Notes: generated from the letters alone by a model not told the origin. A stretch of 64,000 bases of DNA from Sabethes cyaneus (GCF_943734655.1 NC_071355.1:223695527-223759526); one strand, 5' to 3'; shown: positions 32,591 to 43,913, counted from the first letter of the stretch. Numbers and translations: made by a program.

Positions 32591-35464
32591 TTCGAATTTT
32601 GCCTGACCGAGGTGTTACAGTTAAATAAGCAAAGTCGGTGCACTAAGTGCAGGACATGCTGCAGCCCTGCACATGGGTTGTGTGTGGTAATCGTTATTAT
32701 CGAAAAGGCCAGTCATCAAAACTCATGCCAACTGACCGTTCACGACAATTTTTGTTTATTAGATATTTTAACTATCTCAATCGGAAAAATCATTTCAAAT
32801 CATTTAAATTCTCTTTGCTTTAGTTACTACAGCATAGTATAGTCCTTTTTCAACCGCTTAGCACAAAAACCGCACGTGCGCTTAATCGGCAAACGCCTTT
32901 TCCTGCTTGCTTAGCCGCCGCTGACATCTACAAGAAAAATCGTTCAAGCGGTACATTGCGAGAACAAGGGCATTTTCCAGCGGATAAAATGATTTGCACC
33001 TCACTTGTGTATCACCGGATTTACGGTCCCGCAAAAACGTGATGGAGTGAAGGCGCGCTTGTTCAAAGCTTTCTTCAGAACGAATGTGATGATCGTCTTG
33101 TAATCGTGGATAATCCAATTATCCATCATGAGTGTCGTTCTGTATCCGCCACCGTCGTCTGCCTGGGCTGGGTCCCAAAAAGAAGCCGCAAAAACACACT
33201 TTATCCAAATTTATGTCCCAAGTTCACGCAGTTTTAATCCGCCGGATGAGCACGGAAAAGAAGGCGCGGTTTCACCGCGGAAAATTATTGCGCGACTTCT
33301 GTCGAGTGCTATAATGAGCGTACAAAGGTCGGACGGTGACGTGCAACCGTGGCAAAGGAAGACACTAAATTGCACTTAGTTACTGCAGCAGCGTAACTGG
33401 ATTGAACACTGGGCCGGCACATTTACGACCAGGAATGGATGGTTGGCAGCTCTGCTTGGCTATGCAAACAGTCACACCATTCTGCCACGCTTCGTTCGTT
33501 TACGCTGCTGCTGCTGCTGTCGGAACGTTTGAAAGTACGCGAAATAAATTCCCCTGAAAGGCGTTTATGGCGGAATGCACTTAATCGGAGTTGGATTTAT
33601 TCCGCTGGAAGGTTCGAACAATTTTCACTAATTAGGAAGTGAAGCAGCAGCGCTGGTTGAGTTGAACACTGGAACGTGAAGGTTTTAATTCATTTAGAAT
33701 ACAATGTATTAGAAAATCTGCTGCTACATATAGCCAGTAGCTGTGCTGTAGGCCATCAGCGCGAGGATTCGTTCCTGAGTTTACAAAATCAAGTATTTTT
33801 AGTAGGTTTTTGATCAGGCAAATGGTAATGTACTATTACTTTGAAATTCGTGAGATCCTTATGGCTAAACAGGTTTTCCTTATATAATACCCCACTCCTA
33901 CTTTTTGTGTAGATTTTTATTGAACTGTAAATTACACCTTGACTAACCTTATTCCTGGTATTTTACTCTAAGCTGTTTCCTTTGTCCAAATATTGAATTG
34001 GTCTAAAAATTTTGCTTGAATTCCGAATTTCACCTCCTTCTTAAGTCTAGCGGTTAAAAACTCACCAGCACGGTAGCAGCTCATTGAAACGGTTGAAGTA
34101 TCCCGAAAGGAGTGTTCGAAAATGCTCGTTTGTGTATCTGCTTCTCCCGGGCGGCTCCGACTTCTTATTCTGGATTCTTCAACTGAACTGAAGAATGGAG
34201 AACATGGAGAAACACTTTTACGAGTGTGTTGTTTTAGTTTTGCCGCCTGGACGACGACGACGACGACGACGCGCGGCTTTGAATGATTAACGTGAGGTTT
34301 TGCCACCAGACCAGACAAAAACAGTGTTTTGCTCTCAAAAGGTGTCGCAAATATGTATGTCCGATGCAGAACGTAATGGTTCGAGTAAAATGCAGTGAAC
34401 AATTTCTAGCTTAGTATGAACTGAGTGTGAGCCATGAGTGAATTTTAATCTCAATCCAAATGTTGACTAATTTTTCATCTAATATGCTCCAAATTTCAAT
34501 TATTATAAAAATCTGTTGTAAAGCATGTTTGTAAACGAGAAGAGTTCTTAACTTAAAGAAAAAATAAAATATGGTTGAATCAATTAAAATTCACTGCCAT
34601 ATTTAGTGTTTGCAGTTAGCAGTTCGCCTGTTTCTACAGAAGTATCACAAATGTCCTAGCAACAGTTTAAGTTTTATTATTCTCTTCAAATGTTTTTTTT
34701 TCTTATGCCATGTTGGTAAAACTGCCAATAAAGCAGCTATAAAACCATTATACTACCAAGTAACCCACTCTCCAGAAGGTTTTTATAATCTCTTTAAAAG
34801 TAAGGTTATAAGCTCAGGCAGCCAATTGCGCTCTGATGTAAACAGCAATAAAACCGTTTATGTTTATCACTGCTTGATAGCAATAATTTATTAAAGCTTT
34901 TAGATTTGTTCTACATCGCTATAAAGAATAAACCCAGCTAGCACCAAATCGTACATCAATAACCGAAAATTATCGTAAATAACTCTTAACAAACTCGGAA
35001 CCGTAACTAAAGCTTAATAAAGTCCGCCCAAGTTGATTTTCAGTCGTATATAATGATAATAGCTGACATACTTACGATATTCAGCACAGAATCATATAGC
35101 AGTACGGAGCGGGTCGGGTTTAATCGGATATTGCCGTATATAATTACTTATATCGATGAAATGCGTATGTTTATTCCTCATCACGTATATCGCCTCCAAA
35201 ATACCACGGATATGTTTATTTTGCGCTTCAAATGCGATTTATTAGCAATTTAGCATGTATATCTGTACGTAGTGCTGATTTTTAACTTTTATATACATAT
35301 TAAAAGCTGGGAAGCTAAATCAGCTATCCTGCGTTGTTAATTTGAAACGTGAGAAGAGTTAAATTTTTACTGTTAGATCATTTCGATCGATTTGGTTTAT
35401 AGGGACCATAATCAAATATTCGAAGGAAGCAAAAAATTTCAAAATTTGCCAAGAAATACATGAT
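32591..35464. other. Unique-looking DNA with an (ACG)n microsatellite, no gene established
   Basis: 32.85-33.65 kb is GC-richer than its surroundings and has overlapping short open frames on both strands, none with a domain. (ACG)n occupies 34,251-34,272. No transposon ends found. The GC-rich block might be a conserved regulatory region or an unrecognised exon cluster. Confidence 0.35.
34251..34272. repeat. (ACG)n microsatellite
   Basis: Seven perfect ACG units followed by CGCGG. It translates as poly-Val in a minus-strand open frame with no other support. Confidence 0.9.
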
Positions 35465-35865
35465 TTAGCAAGCGATCTGCTTATGTGGTAAACGGAGTGC
35501 ACCGTTCGTGACTACCGAGACTGTAAACGGGCAGATCTACCTCAAGGAGCATCTACAGAAGCGTCTGCTTCCTCTGTTGAAGCAACACGAGGGCCCTACG
35601 ATCTGCTGGTCGGATCTAGCGTTGTGCCAATATTCAAAGGATGCCCTGGAGTAGTACGAAGCAAACGGGGTTACTTTCATACCCAAGGACATGAACCCCC
35701 CACCGCATCGGAACTAAGGCCCATCGAAAAATACTGGGTTATTATGAAGTAGGCACTACGGAAGCATCCCAAGGAGGTCAAATCTGAGGAAGACATGAAG
35801 AAAAGTGGGTTTCCGTACAGATGAAGCTGCGGCCAGATGCACAGTGGGGAATCGCTGGCCAGCAG
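35465..35865 (+). pseudogene. DD37E-type Tc1/mariner transposase relic
   Basis: The plus strand gives QAICLCGKRSAPFV, TTETVNGQIYLKEHLQKRLL, PLLKQHEGPTICWSDLALCQ (second catalytic Asp), YEANGVTFIPKDMNPP and, after a one-base shift, ELRPIEKYWVIMK (catalytic Glu), KHPKEVKSEEDMKK and WVSVQMKLRPDAQ. About 37 residues separate the Asp and Glu, as in the mosquito ITmDD37E family. Two in-frame stops (EYALE-stop-YEANG region and after IMK) and a shift inactivate it. The N-terminal DNA-binding part is absent. Confidence 0.85.
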
Positions 35866-36834
35866 CCAAAAAATGAAAGTTCATTTCGACTCTCCGTTGC
35901 ATTTTTCCTGTAATTCTATACTATTGAAGTGTTCAAATCCAAAATTTTTGATTAATATGACAAAATTTGAATTTTCTATGAATCTTGAAAGTATGCTATC
36001 TCAGCATGTTTTAGCGTTTTTTTGAAAAATAACCCAATATTTTAAAACATGCTAGAGGTCTAATGGTAGCTCGGATTTCAACGGTGTCTAAGGAAAAGTT
36101 CTTCAAAAAATAGTGCTGAATAAATCCCATTAATTGAGTATGCAGTAATTTTATCATAGTATGCCACAAATTTAATTTTCATTAAAAAAAGTGCCATATT
36201 TTCGCGTAAAACACGCTTAAAAGTTTTGAAGCCAAGGTTCGCCACTATTGACACTACCGATAAAAGTTAGCGTAAAATATAAGCTTTCAAATGGATATAG
36301 TCTCATTTAGCGCAGAGTAGCGCAGAGCACAGATGTTACGCTTGTAAGGCTACTATATCAGAATTCAACAATATAGACAAAATGCAAACACTCAAAGTAA
36401 ACGTAGGATATCTTAATTATGGGACATTTCCTTTACATGGTAGGATAAGCTGCTTCGAATGTATGGTTCATATTGCATATTGACTAGATTTTAGAGGTTG
36501 GAGGAAATCTGGAGGATACAGCGATAGTAATGACGGAAATACAGCTCGAAGATCTTATGCCAATCCTGGTATTAGTTCTGAAATCACGGGTATAGATATG
36601 AAATTAATTAAAAGGTTGAGAAATTTTCTTATAGCAAGTTCTTGAACACATTATTTCAGAAAAATTCGAAACTTATTGTTTGTATACCAAAAACCTTTAT
36701 GTCAGGGTATAGTCCTCATATAATACGTCCACTGCAATGCAAAGAATTTCAATTTGCGGTCATAAATGAATCTAGACAACTATATTGCTTGTAGGACGAA
36801 TGACAGAAGGAGCACAAAAATAAGTTTTTTTTTG
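35866..36834. other. AT-rich non-coding stretch
   Basis: No gene, domain or clear repeat. It may contain the 3' flank of the DD37E element; its terminal inverted repeat was not identified. Confidence 0.4.
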
Positions 36835-36955
36835 TTTAATTATAATCACTTTAACAACTCGGGTCATTCGTGACTTCTGCGGGGTTGGGAATTAAACCAC
36901 GGTCCTCGGTGTGAGAGGCGTGAATGCTAGCCACTACACCGGTATTGACCCTCAC
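36830..36955 (-). mobile_element. SINE-like element with tRNA-related head
   Basis: The minus strand starts GGGTCAATACCGGTGTAGTGG, CTAGCATTCACGCCTCTCAC, ACCGAGGACCGTGGTTTAAT and TCCC. This resembles a tRNA (Glu/Val-like) with a box-A-like TAGTGGCTAGCA and a box-B-like GGTTTAATTCC. The 3' acceptor pairing of a true tRNA is missing, and about 50 bp of non-tRNA sequence follows to an A/T-rich tail. A tRNA-derived SINE or tRNA pseudogene fits best. Confidence 0.55.
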
Positions 36956-37181
36956 GAAAATAAGGTTATTGCCTTATGCTAAAAATAGTGTTAAAAATAC
37001 AAGACAATATTTTACATACAAAAATGCGTGTGAAAATACAAATCGTGATAGAATTATTCGTTTCCTTATTTCTCCGGATAAAGCTTATAGCTTCTTCAAA
37101 ACGGAAAGGTGTAATTAGAAAAATCTTTCTGAGAACGCTATATTACTATTGAAGACGAAATGTGAAACGAGTGATTCTGCA

Positions 37182-37255
37182 GAAGGAGAAGAAGAAGAAG
37201 AAGAAGAAGAAGAAGAAGAAGAAGAAGAAGAAGAAAAAGAAGAAAAAGAAGATGG
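37182..37255 (+). repeat. (GAA)n microsatellite
   Basis: About 17 GAA units followed by imperfect GAAAAAGAA units. Short purine tract, non-coding. Confidence 0.95.
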
Positions 37256-38200
37256 AGATAAAGAAGATTAAGTAAACTAATAAGGGGAAAAGCTTTGATT
37301 TTTGATTAATATTAACTTATATGGATTTTGTGTTGATTATTAAAGCTCGTACTTGCTTTGTATTGTTTTATATAATGTTTTATCCTATAAAAATCCATCT
37401 GCAATAGTTTTCTAAATGACCCTCATTTCTTATACGTTATTATGATGATGATGATGATGATGGGCCCACCTCTTACCCCTACGGAGGTTTGAGGTAGACT
37501 TTATACTTCAAAAATACTTAAAAAATAGTTGAAAACTCTTCCTAACACAAAATTTATACATTCTAATGCAAAATTAACTTGAAATTCGGGCTCAGCATCC
37601 CAAAATTACTTAAGAACCACATATTATGCTTGATTTAAAAAGATTTTTTTGCTTGGCCAGCATTTGTATGGAGTCGCCCCACTGTGAGATGGTGTACAGA
37701 ACCTTATGAGTGGAGTGAAGCGCAAGGTGCGCCATAAATATGCCAAAAGCTTACTAATGGGCTATATTTTATTGTCTGAAAGTTTGAAAAAGATCGGGCA
37801 ATTAGGTAAATTTTTTTCAGCGTTTCTTCCGTGGTGCAATTTGATGTAAAACACCCTTTATGCGCATTAAATTTTATCGTGCTTAATGATATGATAGGTA
37901 GATAAAATCAACGGGCCATTGCAATTTTGCAATTTTTGAAAACTGTTTTTTTAACCAAATAAATATATTCTGAAAATCATTTTAGTTGCTTCCTATGACA
38001 GAAACCCCGATTGATAATAACTTTCTTTTTGCAAAACACTAGAATATGGCGATATGACCTCGCATGAAAAAAATGATTTTGGTTGAAGTATAGTAGATAT
38101 AGTAGAATTTTATTGAAAAGTTTTCTTTTTAATTTAATTTTAGACATGATTTTGGTGTTGAACTTTAGTATTATTCATAGTAACAGCAAATAAATCTGTT
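37256..38200. other. Non-coding AT-rich DNA with a (GAT)n microsatellite
   Basis: ATGATG repeat at 37,442-37,462. Otherwise I see nothing. Confidence 0.4.
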
Positions 38201-38204
38201 TGGT

Positions 38205-38880
38205 CAGGGTGTTACCGTTTTAAAAACTCTGTAAAACTAATAGATTTATTGTGATTTGACGAGCAACCATGATAAGATCAATTATGATTTGTGCACCATT
38301 TTCTATTGTTACTCCACACTTATGGTAAGTTTATAAGAGACGTGGTGCAGCCAACTAGTTTTATCATGGTAATATGAGCAACCACAATAAATTTGCTTCA
38401 TTAACAGTTTTATTATGGTTTTATAGCTAGCTATAAATTTTTTTGACTCGACTACTTTTGTATCACGTAATACCATGATAAAACCAGAGGTAATGATCAA
38501 TACCGCAATAAAACCTTTATAAAATTCAAGTAAACCCGGGTGGCTTTAGAATTGTTACTTGGGCTATAAAACTAAGAGATTTTTTGGGATTTAACATGCA
38601 ACCACAATAAGATCAATTTTGTATATATTAGTACGCCATTGTATTGCTACACCTTATCGTAGAAAGCAATTTTATAAAAGATGTGGCGCAACCAACTAGT
38701 TTTATCGAGGTAATACAAGCAACCACAATAAATTTGCTTCGTCAACAGTTTTATTTTGGTTTTGTAATTAACTGTAAGTATTTTTCGGCTCCTGGCATTG
38801 CGTAGTACCATAATAAAACCAGAGGTAATGATGGATACCGTAATAGAACCTTTATAAAACATGAATAAAATCAAGCGAAC
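38205..38880. repeat. Tandem duplication of a 330-350-bp AT-rich repeat
   Basis: Copy 1 (about 38,205-38,530) and copy 2 (about 38,565-38,880) share, in order, AAGATCAATT, CAACCAACTAGTTTTATC (GCAGCC variant in copy 1), GCAACCACAATAAATTTGCTTC, ATAAAACCAGAGGTAATGAT and ACCTTTATAAAA. The word AGAATTGTTACTTGGGCT lies at the join and recalls the palindromic MITE at 25.6 kb. Likely two copies of one MITE family side by side. Confidence 0.75.
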
Positions 38881-38970
38881 TTTTTTTGTCGATATACAAA
38901 TGGAAAGCGAAGAGTGCTGCAAGCATAAGAATCACGAGTGAATCTGGTCACGAACAGTTAGGCGTTAGGC

Positions 38971-39615
38971 AATCCAGCTGTCCACGAGCAATAATGGTGG
39001 ATATTGAGCACAAGTGGGCACAATCTTTTGACATTCATTGGAGGAGCGTCGAGTTCGCCCTGACGGAGTTACTATGGATACATTCATGATTGTTTGTTGT
39101 TCGAATGTAAAAATGTAAACATTGTCCAATTTTGCAGATCAGCTAACAAGAAACATGATTGAACGGACTACAAGTTTTATGGATTGTGGCTTTCCAGTTT
39201 TCGCAAATTTCAGGGAGAATGTCCGAATACGCAACGGAAAGTTTCTTATCAAGTCGAGACGCTGTTCGAGAGCAAAGTTGACAACGGCTCGACCAACATG
39301 AAGTTAATGTTTGCGTTAATGTGTAATGTTTCGAATGTTTAATTCGCACGATTGTGAAAAAGTATTCTGAGCCAGTGCCTTCAGCAAATTATGGCCGCAA
39401 ACCACTATAAAAGTTTGAATCCGTTTAGTTATGTTCCACTTCAGCTGATCTGCAAAATTAAACAATGTTTACATTTTTACACTCGAACAACAAACAATCA
39501 TGAATGTATCTATAGTAACTCCGTCAAGGCGAACTCTACGCTTCTCCAATGAATGTCAAAAGATTGTGCCCACTTGTGCTCAATATCCGCCATTATCGCT
39601 CGTGGAAAGCTGGAT
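38971..39615. mobile_element. Fold-back element: 173-bp inverted arms around a 298-bp spacer
   Basis: The left arm (38,971-39,143) starts AATCCAGCTGTCCACGAGC. The right arm (39,442-39,615) is its reverse complement and ends GCTCGTGGAAAGCTGGATA. The arms differ at roughly ten positions in 173. Both contain GATATTGAGCACAAGTGGGC in inverted orientation. The spacer has no recognised gene. A third, more diverged arm is at 17,253-17,427. Confidence 0.85.
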
Positions 39616-39636
39616 AGACAAAAATGATTTGTGATA

Positions 39637-40348
39637 CAGTGGTAACCCGATTATGTCACTCCCCGATTTTGTCACCCCCAATTTTGTCACGTTTTTGGCC
39701 TGATTTTGTCACCTCCGATTTTATCACGTTTTTTACCCGATTTTGTCACGCTTTTGATTTATCAAAAACTTAGTTTGAAAATCATTTTCAAACATGTCAA
39801 GTGTGTTAAACACTGTGAAATGAACTGTGTTCAACAAGTTGATTATCGTGGAGTTTTCACAAAAGTTGTTTCTTATCTCCACAACTATAATAGCTAGAAG
39901 GTCACTTTCTTTGGCAAAGTTCTTTATAATAATCTTCTCAAAAATTTGGTAGAACATTGTTTTGTTCTATCTCTTACTGCTTGAAAAATAAATTTTCTAT
40001 CTTACTTTTAGGGGGGTTAATCAAAGAATCGTTCATACCATAAGAAAGAGCTTTTTACGCTGTGAAATTTCTCTGAACATAGTTAACCAGTATAATCAAC
40101 CATTTCGGCGCAATTAAAAACGCGTGTTTTCATACCTGTGGGACCTGTGCTGTGAACAGGTGACAAATGTCCAAAGAGAGGTAGAAGTAAGTACGAAATG
40201 CCCTAAAAGTGATCAGAATGAAATATATGTTGTTCGTTCTAAGTTTTATTTGCAAAAAAATAAAATGAAAAAATACCCGATTTTGTCACTGTCCCGTTTT
40301 TGTCACCCCTAAATTCATCATGGGGGTGACAAAATCGGGTCATTACTG
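39637..40348. mobile_element. pogo-like MITE with GATTTTGTCAC repeats
   Basis: The left end CAGTGGTAACCCGATTATGT and the right end, read inverted as CAGTAATGACCCGATTTTGT, both continue with CACYCC. CAG ends fit pogo/Tigger-like elements. The flanking dinucleotide is TA on the left and CA on the right (target TA with one mutation). The word CCGATTTTGTCAC recurs five to six times near the ends. About 712 bp, with no transposase. Confidence 0.8.
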
Positions 40349-40734
40349 CATTTTTAATCGAGTATACTACGTATTGTGAATTTTTTATAAATGCCTCCTA
40401 CTATGTGAACTAGTATTTGATATGTTTGAGAAACCATCACAAACACAATTGTAAGCGATCAAACTGAGATATTGTTGCGTGGATTCCAGATTCAAGTTTT
40501 GCTTTGATTTTCGAAGGATATTTTCATAACGCTTTAGAAATTTCGTAGTTTGTGTAATCATAATTTGCAAAATGGACGATAATAATCATTGTTAGTACAG
40601 TAAATTCTGTTTACAAAAAATGTATTTTGCACTCATTCTTGAGAAATCGGCACAATGAAATGGTATAGATAATAATCTTTGAGGAAAGGGAAAAAATGTC
40701 TAGTGTGAAGAATTAGATTAACTGGAAAATTTTG

Positions 40735-40840
40735 ATATAGACCAAAAGTGTATTGGATTGTGCAACGACATGTGTGGCTCGCACCCACGGTCTTTCGATT
40801 GGTAGCCAAATGTTTTATCAACTAAACTACTGCCGCCCGT
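40735..40840 (-). mobile_element. SINE-like element with tRNA-related head
   Basis: From 40,840 downwards the minus strand reads ACGGGCGGCAGTAGTTTAGT, TGATAAAACATTTGGCTACC, AATCGAAAGACCGTGGGTGC and GAGCCACAC. A box-A-like TAGTTTAGTTGATAA and a box-B-like GGGTGCGAGCC are spaced as in a tRNA gene. The acceptor-stem partner and further arms do not close, so a functional tRNA is unlikely. The tail of the SINE extends towards 40,640 without a clear end. Confidence 0.55.
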
Positions 40841-41260
40841 TATATTAAGTTGTCTAATACCTAATACCTGTTTTATTCTCCAATTCTATCATTTTACATT
40901 CTCACCACACACTTCTCTTGCGGCGATATTATTTTTGTACGAGTGCTCTTTGTTTCCACCGCCGAGAAGATCTACTCGATTAGTGCGATAGAAACAGGCA
41001 ATGCGTTGCCGACTGTCGCTCCGGGAAACCTTCGTGTGATTAGCCACTACGCCATTATTTTGTTTCCTTTGCCATAAAATGATTTTAAATTCATATGTTT
41101 GCATATTGAAAGTTTTCTTATCAAATCTTTCCAAGTGTATCTAGAGTACAAAAGCATTTGAGTCATTTTTGTAAATCTTTACCCGTTTTCACCATGAACA
41201 ATTTTTCCGATAAGATTAGTGCTCAAAAATTAAGAGTTTGGTGCTTAGGACATTTTTGCT

Positions 41261-42621
41261 ATTGTCGAATGTCATGATACAAGAAAAATTTTCGCTGTCA
41301 ATTTTTTGTGTGGTTTCCGGAAAAATTGTTAAATAAATATCGAATAACTATTGAAGCAAGCAGTTTACCATTTAAATGCAGGATGCACGTGTCATCAAAT
41401 TTTTTAAATAATATCGATGAAAGTTCGATGTAAATCTCGCGCTAGAAGGGTGCGAATTTGCTGTTCAATTAGTTTTAGAGATGACCATGAAAACAGTGAC
41501 CTAGTGACCTTGAATAAGAAAAATCAAAGCCTGCCGGCGGTGCTCCTAGTGGAGTCAAACACCACCAGCGATTCCCGTTCGACAACCTGAAGTCAAAGGA
41601 TTTTCTCCGCTGTAAACTGCGGATTCTTCCAGCCTACTGAACGGGTTGCCAAATCATCTCTTCCATCCAATCAAGGAACATTCAAGGTTAAGCAATCGTC
41701 ATATCACCCAGCTTCACGATCTTGGATTGCAGCATATTTTCAGATGTTCCGAGGAAAAGGATGAGAGAATACATGGGAAGTGCCGGTGAGATCGTTTTGA
41801 ATTTACTTATTCATCATGACTAAGATTTTCTGCATGCTAAACACAGTATCATGAATTTTATAATTTTAAATCTAACTTACTCATTTTTTATTTTAAATGT
41901 TTTGGTTTAATTGATAATTTTACATTTTAACTTTCACTAATTTAGTTTTGTGTTAATTTGGAATAATTATATTCAATTATAACATAGGCGTATCATAAAT
42001 AATTCATATGTCTTATTTATCAATCAAGCTTTACAATGAATACATTTTAATCATTTCTTTATTTAAGTTAGTTTATTAAGCAAATATTTTACTTCTTTTA
42101 TGTTTTTTATCCTAACACATCTTTGGTAGTTGGTACGTCTTTCTCTTTTCAGAGAACGAAATAAGGCGCTATAACCTTGGCCTATTGTAGCCTGGCTTAA
42201 CCTTTATTAGCAAAGATACTCCCAACGAAACAAATTTACAGTTAGTTAGAAACGGTTGGTACGAGATGTCCCCGTTTCTTCTTCCCCTGTTGATTTTGAA
42301 ATGCATCTATGTATGAATAACTTATTCACACAAGATTTATTTCTTATAATCGTCTTTGCGGCAATACTTCACAGTTGGCCTGGCCGATTAAACATTTGCC
42401 AGGTATATGGCAAATATTGAATATTGATATTTTGCAAATGTTAATGTAGACAAGAAAATATTTGTACTGTACAAATGTTAATGTAGATAAGAAAATATTA
42501 AATATTTCTTTGATTAGAAATAATTAAAATTATTTCCAGGAATCCTTAATTGAGGCTGTGTTGGTATTAATAAGAATAAGAATAAGAATAAGAATAAGAA
42601 TTGTCGAATGTCATGATACAA
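41261..42621 (+). mobile_element. 1.3-kb retro-insertion with perfect 22-bp target-site duplication and (AATAAG)n tail
   Basis: The same 22 bp (ATTGTCGAAT, GTCATGATACAA) stand at 41,261-41,282 and 42,600-42,621. The inserted 1,317 bp end with about five AATAAG units right against the second copy. A long direct duplication and a simple-repeat tail at one end are the mark of target-primed reverse transcription on the plus strand. The body has no long open frame. A short reading VLLVESNTTSDSRS and the stretch KSSLPSNQGTFKVKQSSYHP near 41,540-41,720 suggest decayed coding sequence that I cannot assign. Confidence 0.85.
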
Positions 42622-42689
42622 TTAAGCAAATATCAGTATTGATGATAATTATGAACTTCATTTGATGATGATTTGAACCGCAATCGCAT

Positions 42690-42900
42690 ATATTCAATGC
42701 ATTGTGTGAAAGTCGAGAGACCACGGTGGGCCGGCAACGTCGCAAGGATGTCGGACGACAGTGCAGTGAAATCTGGAATAAGGAATAGAGGGGCCCAACG
42801 TGTTGAACGAATTGGCGATGAGTAGCCCAGGACCGGGTACAGTGAAGAGATATTATCAATAGACCACTCTATGCTGTTAGAAGAAGAATAATAATAAGAA
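42690..42900 (+). mobile_element. RTE-like 3' end remnant
   Basis: The sequence AAGTCGAGAGACCACGGTGG, GCCGGCAACGTCGCAAGGATG and CAGCCCAGGACCGGGTACAG-like wording, ending GTTAGAAGAAGAATAATAAT, matches the 3' end of the copy at 26.4-26.96 kb, with an internal deletion. Its upstream border is unclear. Confidence 0.65.
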
Positions 42901-42941
42901 GTTAAAGTTGATTTTACACCCTTACCTTCCCATAACATGTA

Positions 42942-43911
42942 GGGGAATTGTGTATAACGTGCCCCCCCTGGCCAATGTGCCCCCCCTTCGTTTTTCGCTA
43001 AAGAAGCGAAATCAAAATGCCAAACCACCCAGAAACCATAGTATTTGATGGAACTAGCCTACTATGCAAGTATGACAGTTGTCACATGCTGTAAAAACAA
43101 AACAAAAATAAATTTGTTTTTGAGCAGCTTCCGATGTAACTTTTGGCGTCATTTCCATAAGCTATTTTCTTGTCAAAATCTGTAAATAACCGGTTGTTGC
43201 GATTCGATTGCGTAAAGTGAACTTTAAAAAGACATCCCTGCCAAAAATAACGGTATGAAACGCTTGATTTGCTTTAACATTTAATATTTTTTCAAATAAG
43301 TAAAAGCAGGCCAATATGCCCCACTTGCGGTGGTGCAATTTGCCCCCCTTGCAAATGTGGCTATAAAGATAGGTAAACTGATCTAAGTTGAAGCCAATTG
43401 CCATTATTTAATTCAATTAGTATTGTAGAGCAACCGTGGTGGGAATAATTTATTACCAACGTCCAAATTCTAGGTAATTCAACTACCCGGTACAAAATGC
43501 CACAGCTGCAGTATAATGTGCCCCATGCAGAAAAGAAAAAGTGCACCAGAAGGCCGAAACTAGGTTTATTTTACATAAAATAACGATATTTTGCAAAACA
43601 AAGGAAATAGTTTTACTTTCTACAAAACAGAGTTGGTCTGTCACTGGTAGAAATACTCAAATTACCGCATTGGACATATTATACCGCAGGTGGGGCATTT
43701 TACCCCGCGCAGACGAGAAACACAACATTTAGGTGCTTTTATTAAATAATTCCTAGCATGTTTATTCCACAATACTAAATGAAATAAACAATTGCAATTG
43801 GTTGTCAGCTTAAGTACCAACATATACACGTAGTTGTAACGTTAATTTGGGGAAGTATAACGGAGATATATCCATTTATTCTTAGGGGGGGCACATTATA
43901 CACATTTCCCC
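42942..43911. mobile_element. TA-flanked MITE with GGGGAATTGTGTATAACGTG termini
   Basis: The left end GGGGAATTGTGTATAACGTG then seven C; the right end, read inverted, GGGGAAATGTGTATAATGTG then seven C. TA flanks both ends (42,940-42,941 and 43,912-43,913). Inside, words such as GTGCAATTTGCCCCCCTTGC and AATGTGCCCC recur. It is 970 bp with no transposase. The GGGGAA termini recall the MITE at 7,318-8,120, but the families are distinct. Confidence 0.85.
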
Positions 43912-43913
43912 TA

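Noticed and set aside
33128..33379. 83-codon plus-strand frame in a GC-rich patch
   Set aside because: An overlapping 60-codon frame in another phase is equally open; no domain or splice evidence.
36880..36951. Functional tRNA gene
   Set aside because: Box-like elements exist but the acceptor stem and arms do not pair fully; a SINE head or tRNA pseudogene is more likely.
40771..40840. Functional tRNA gene
   Set aside because: Same reason: internal-promoter-like boxes without a closing acceptor stem.
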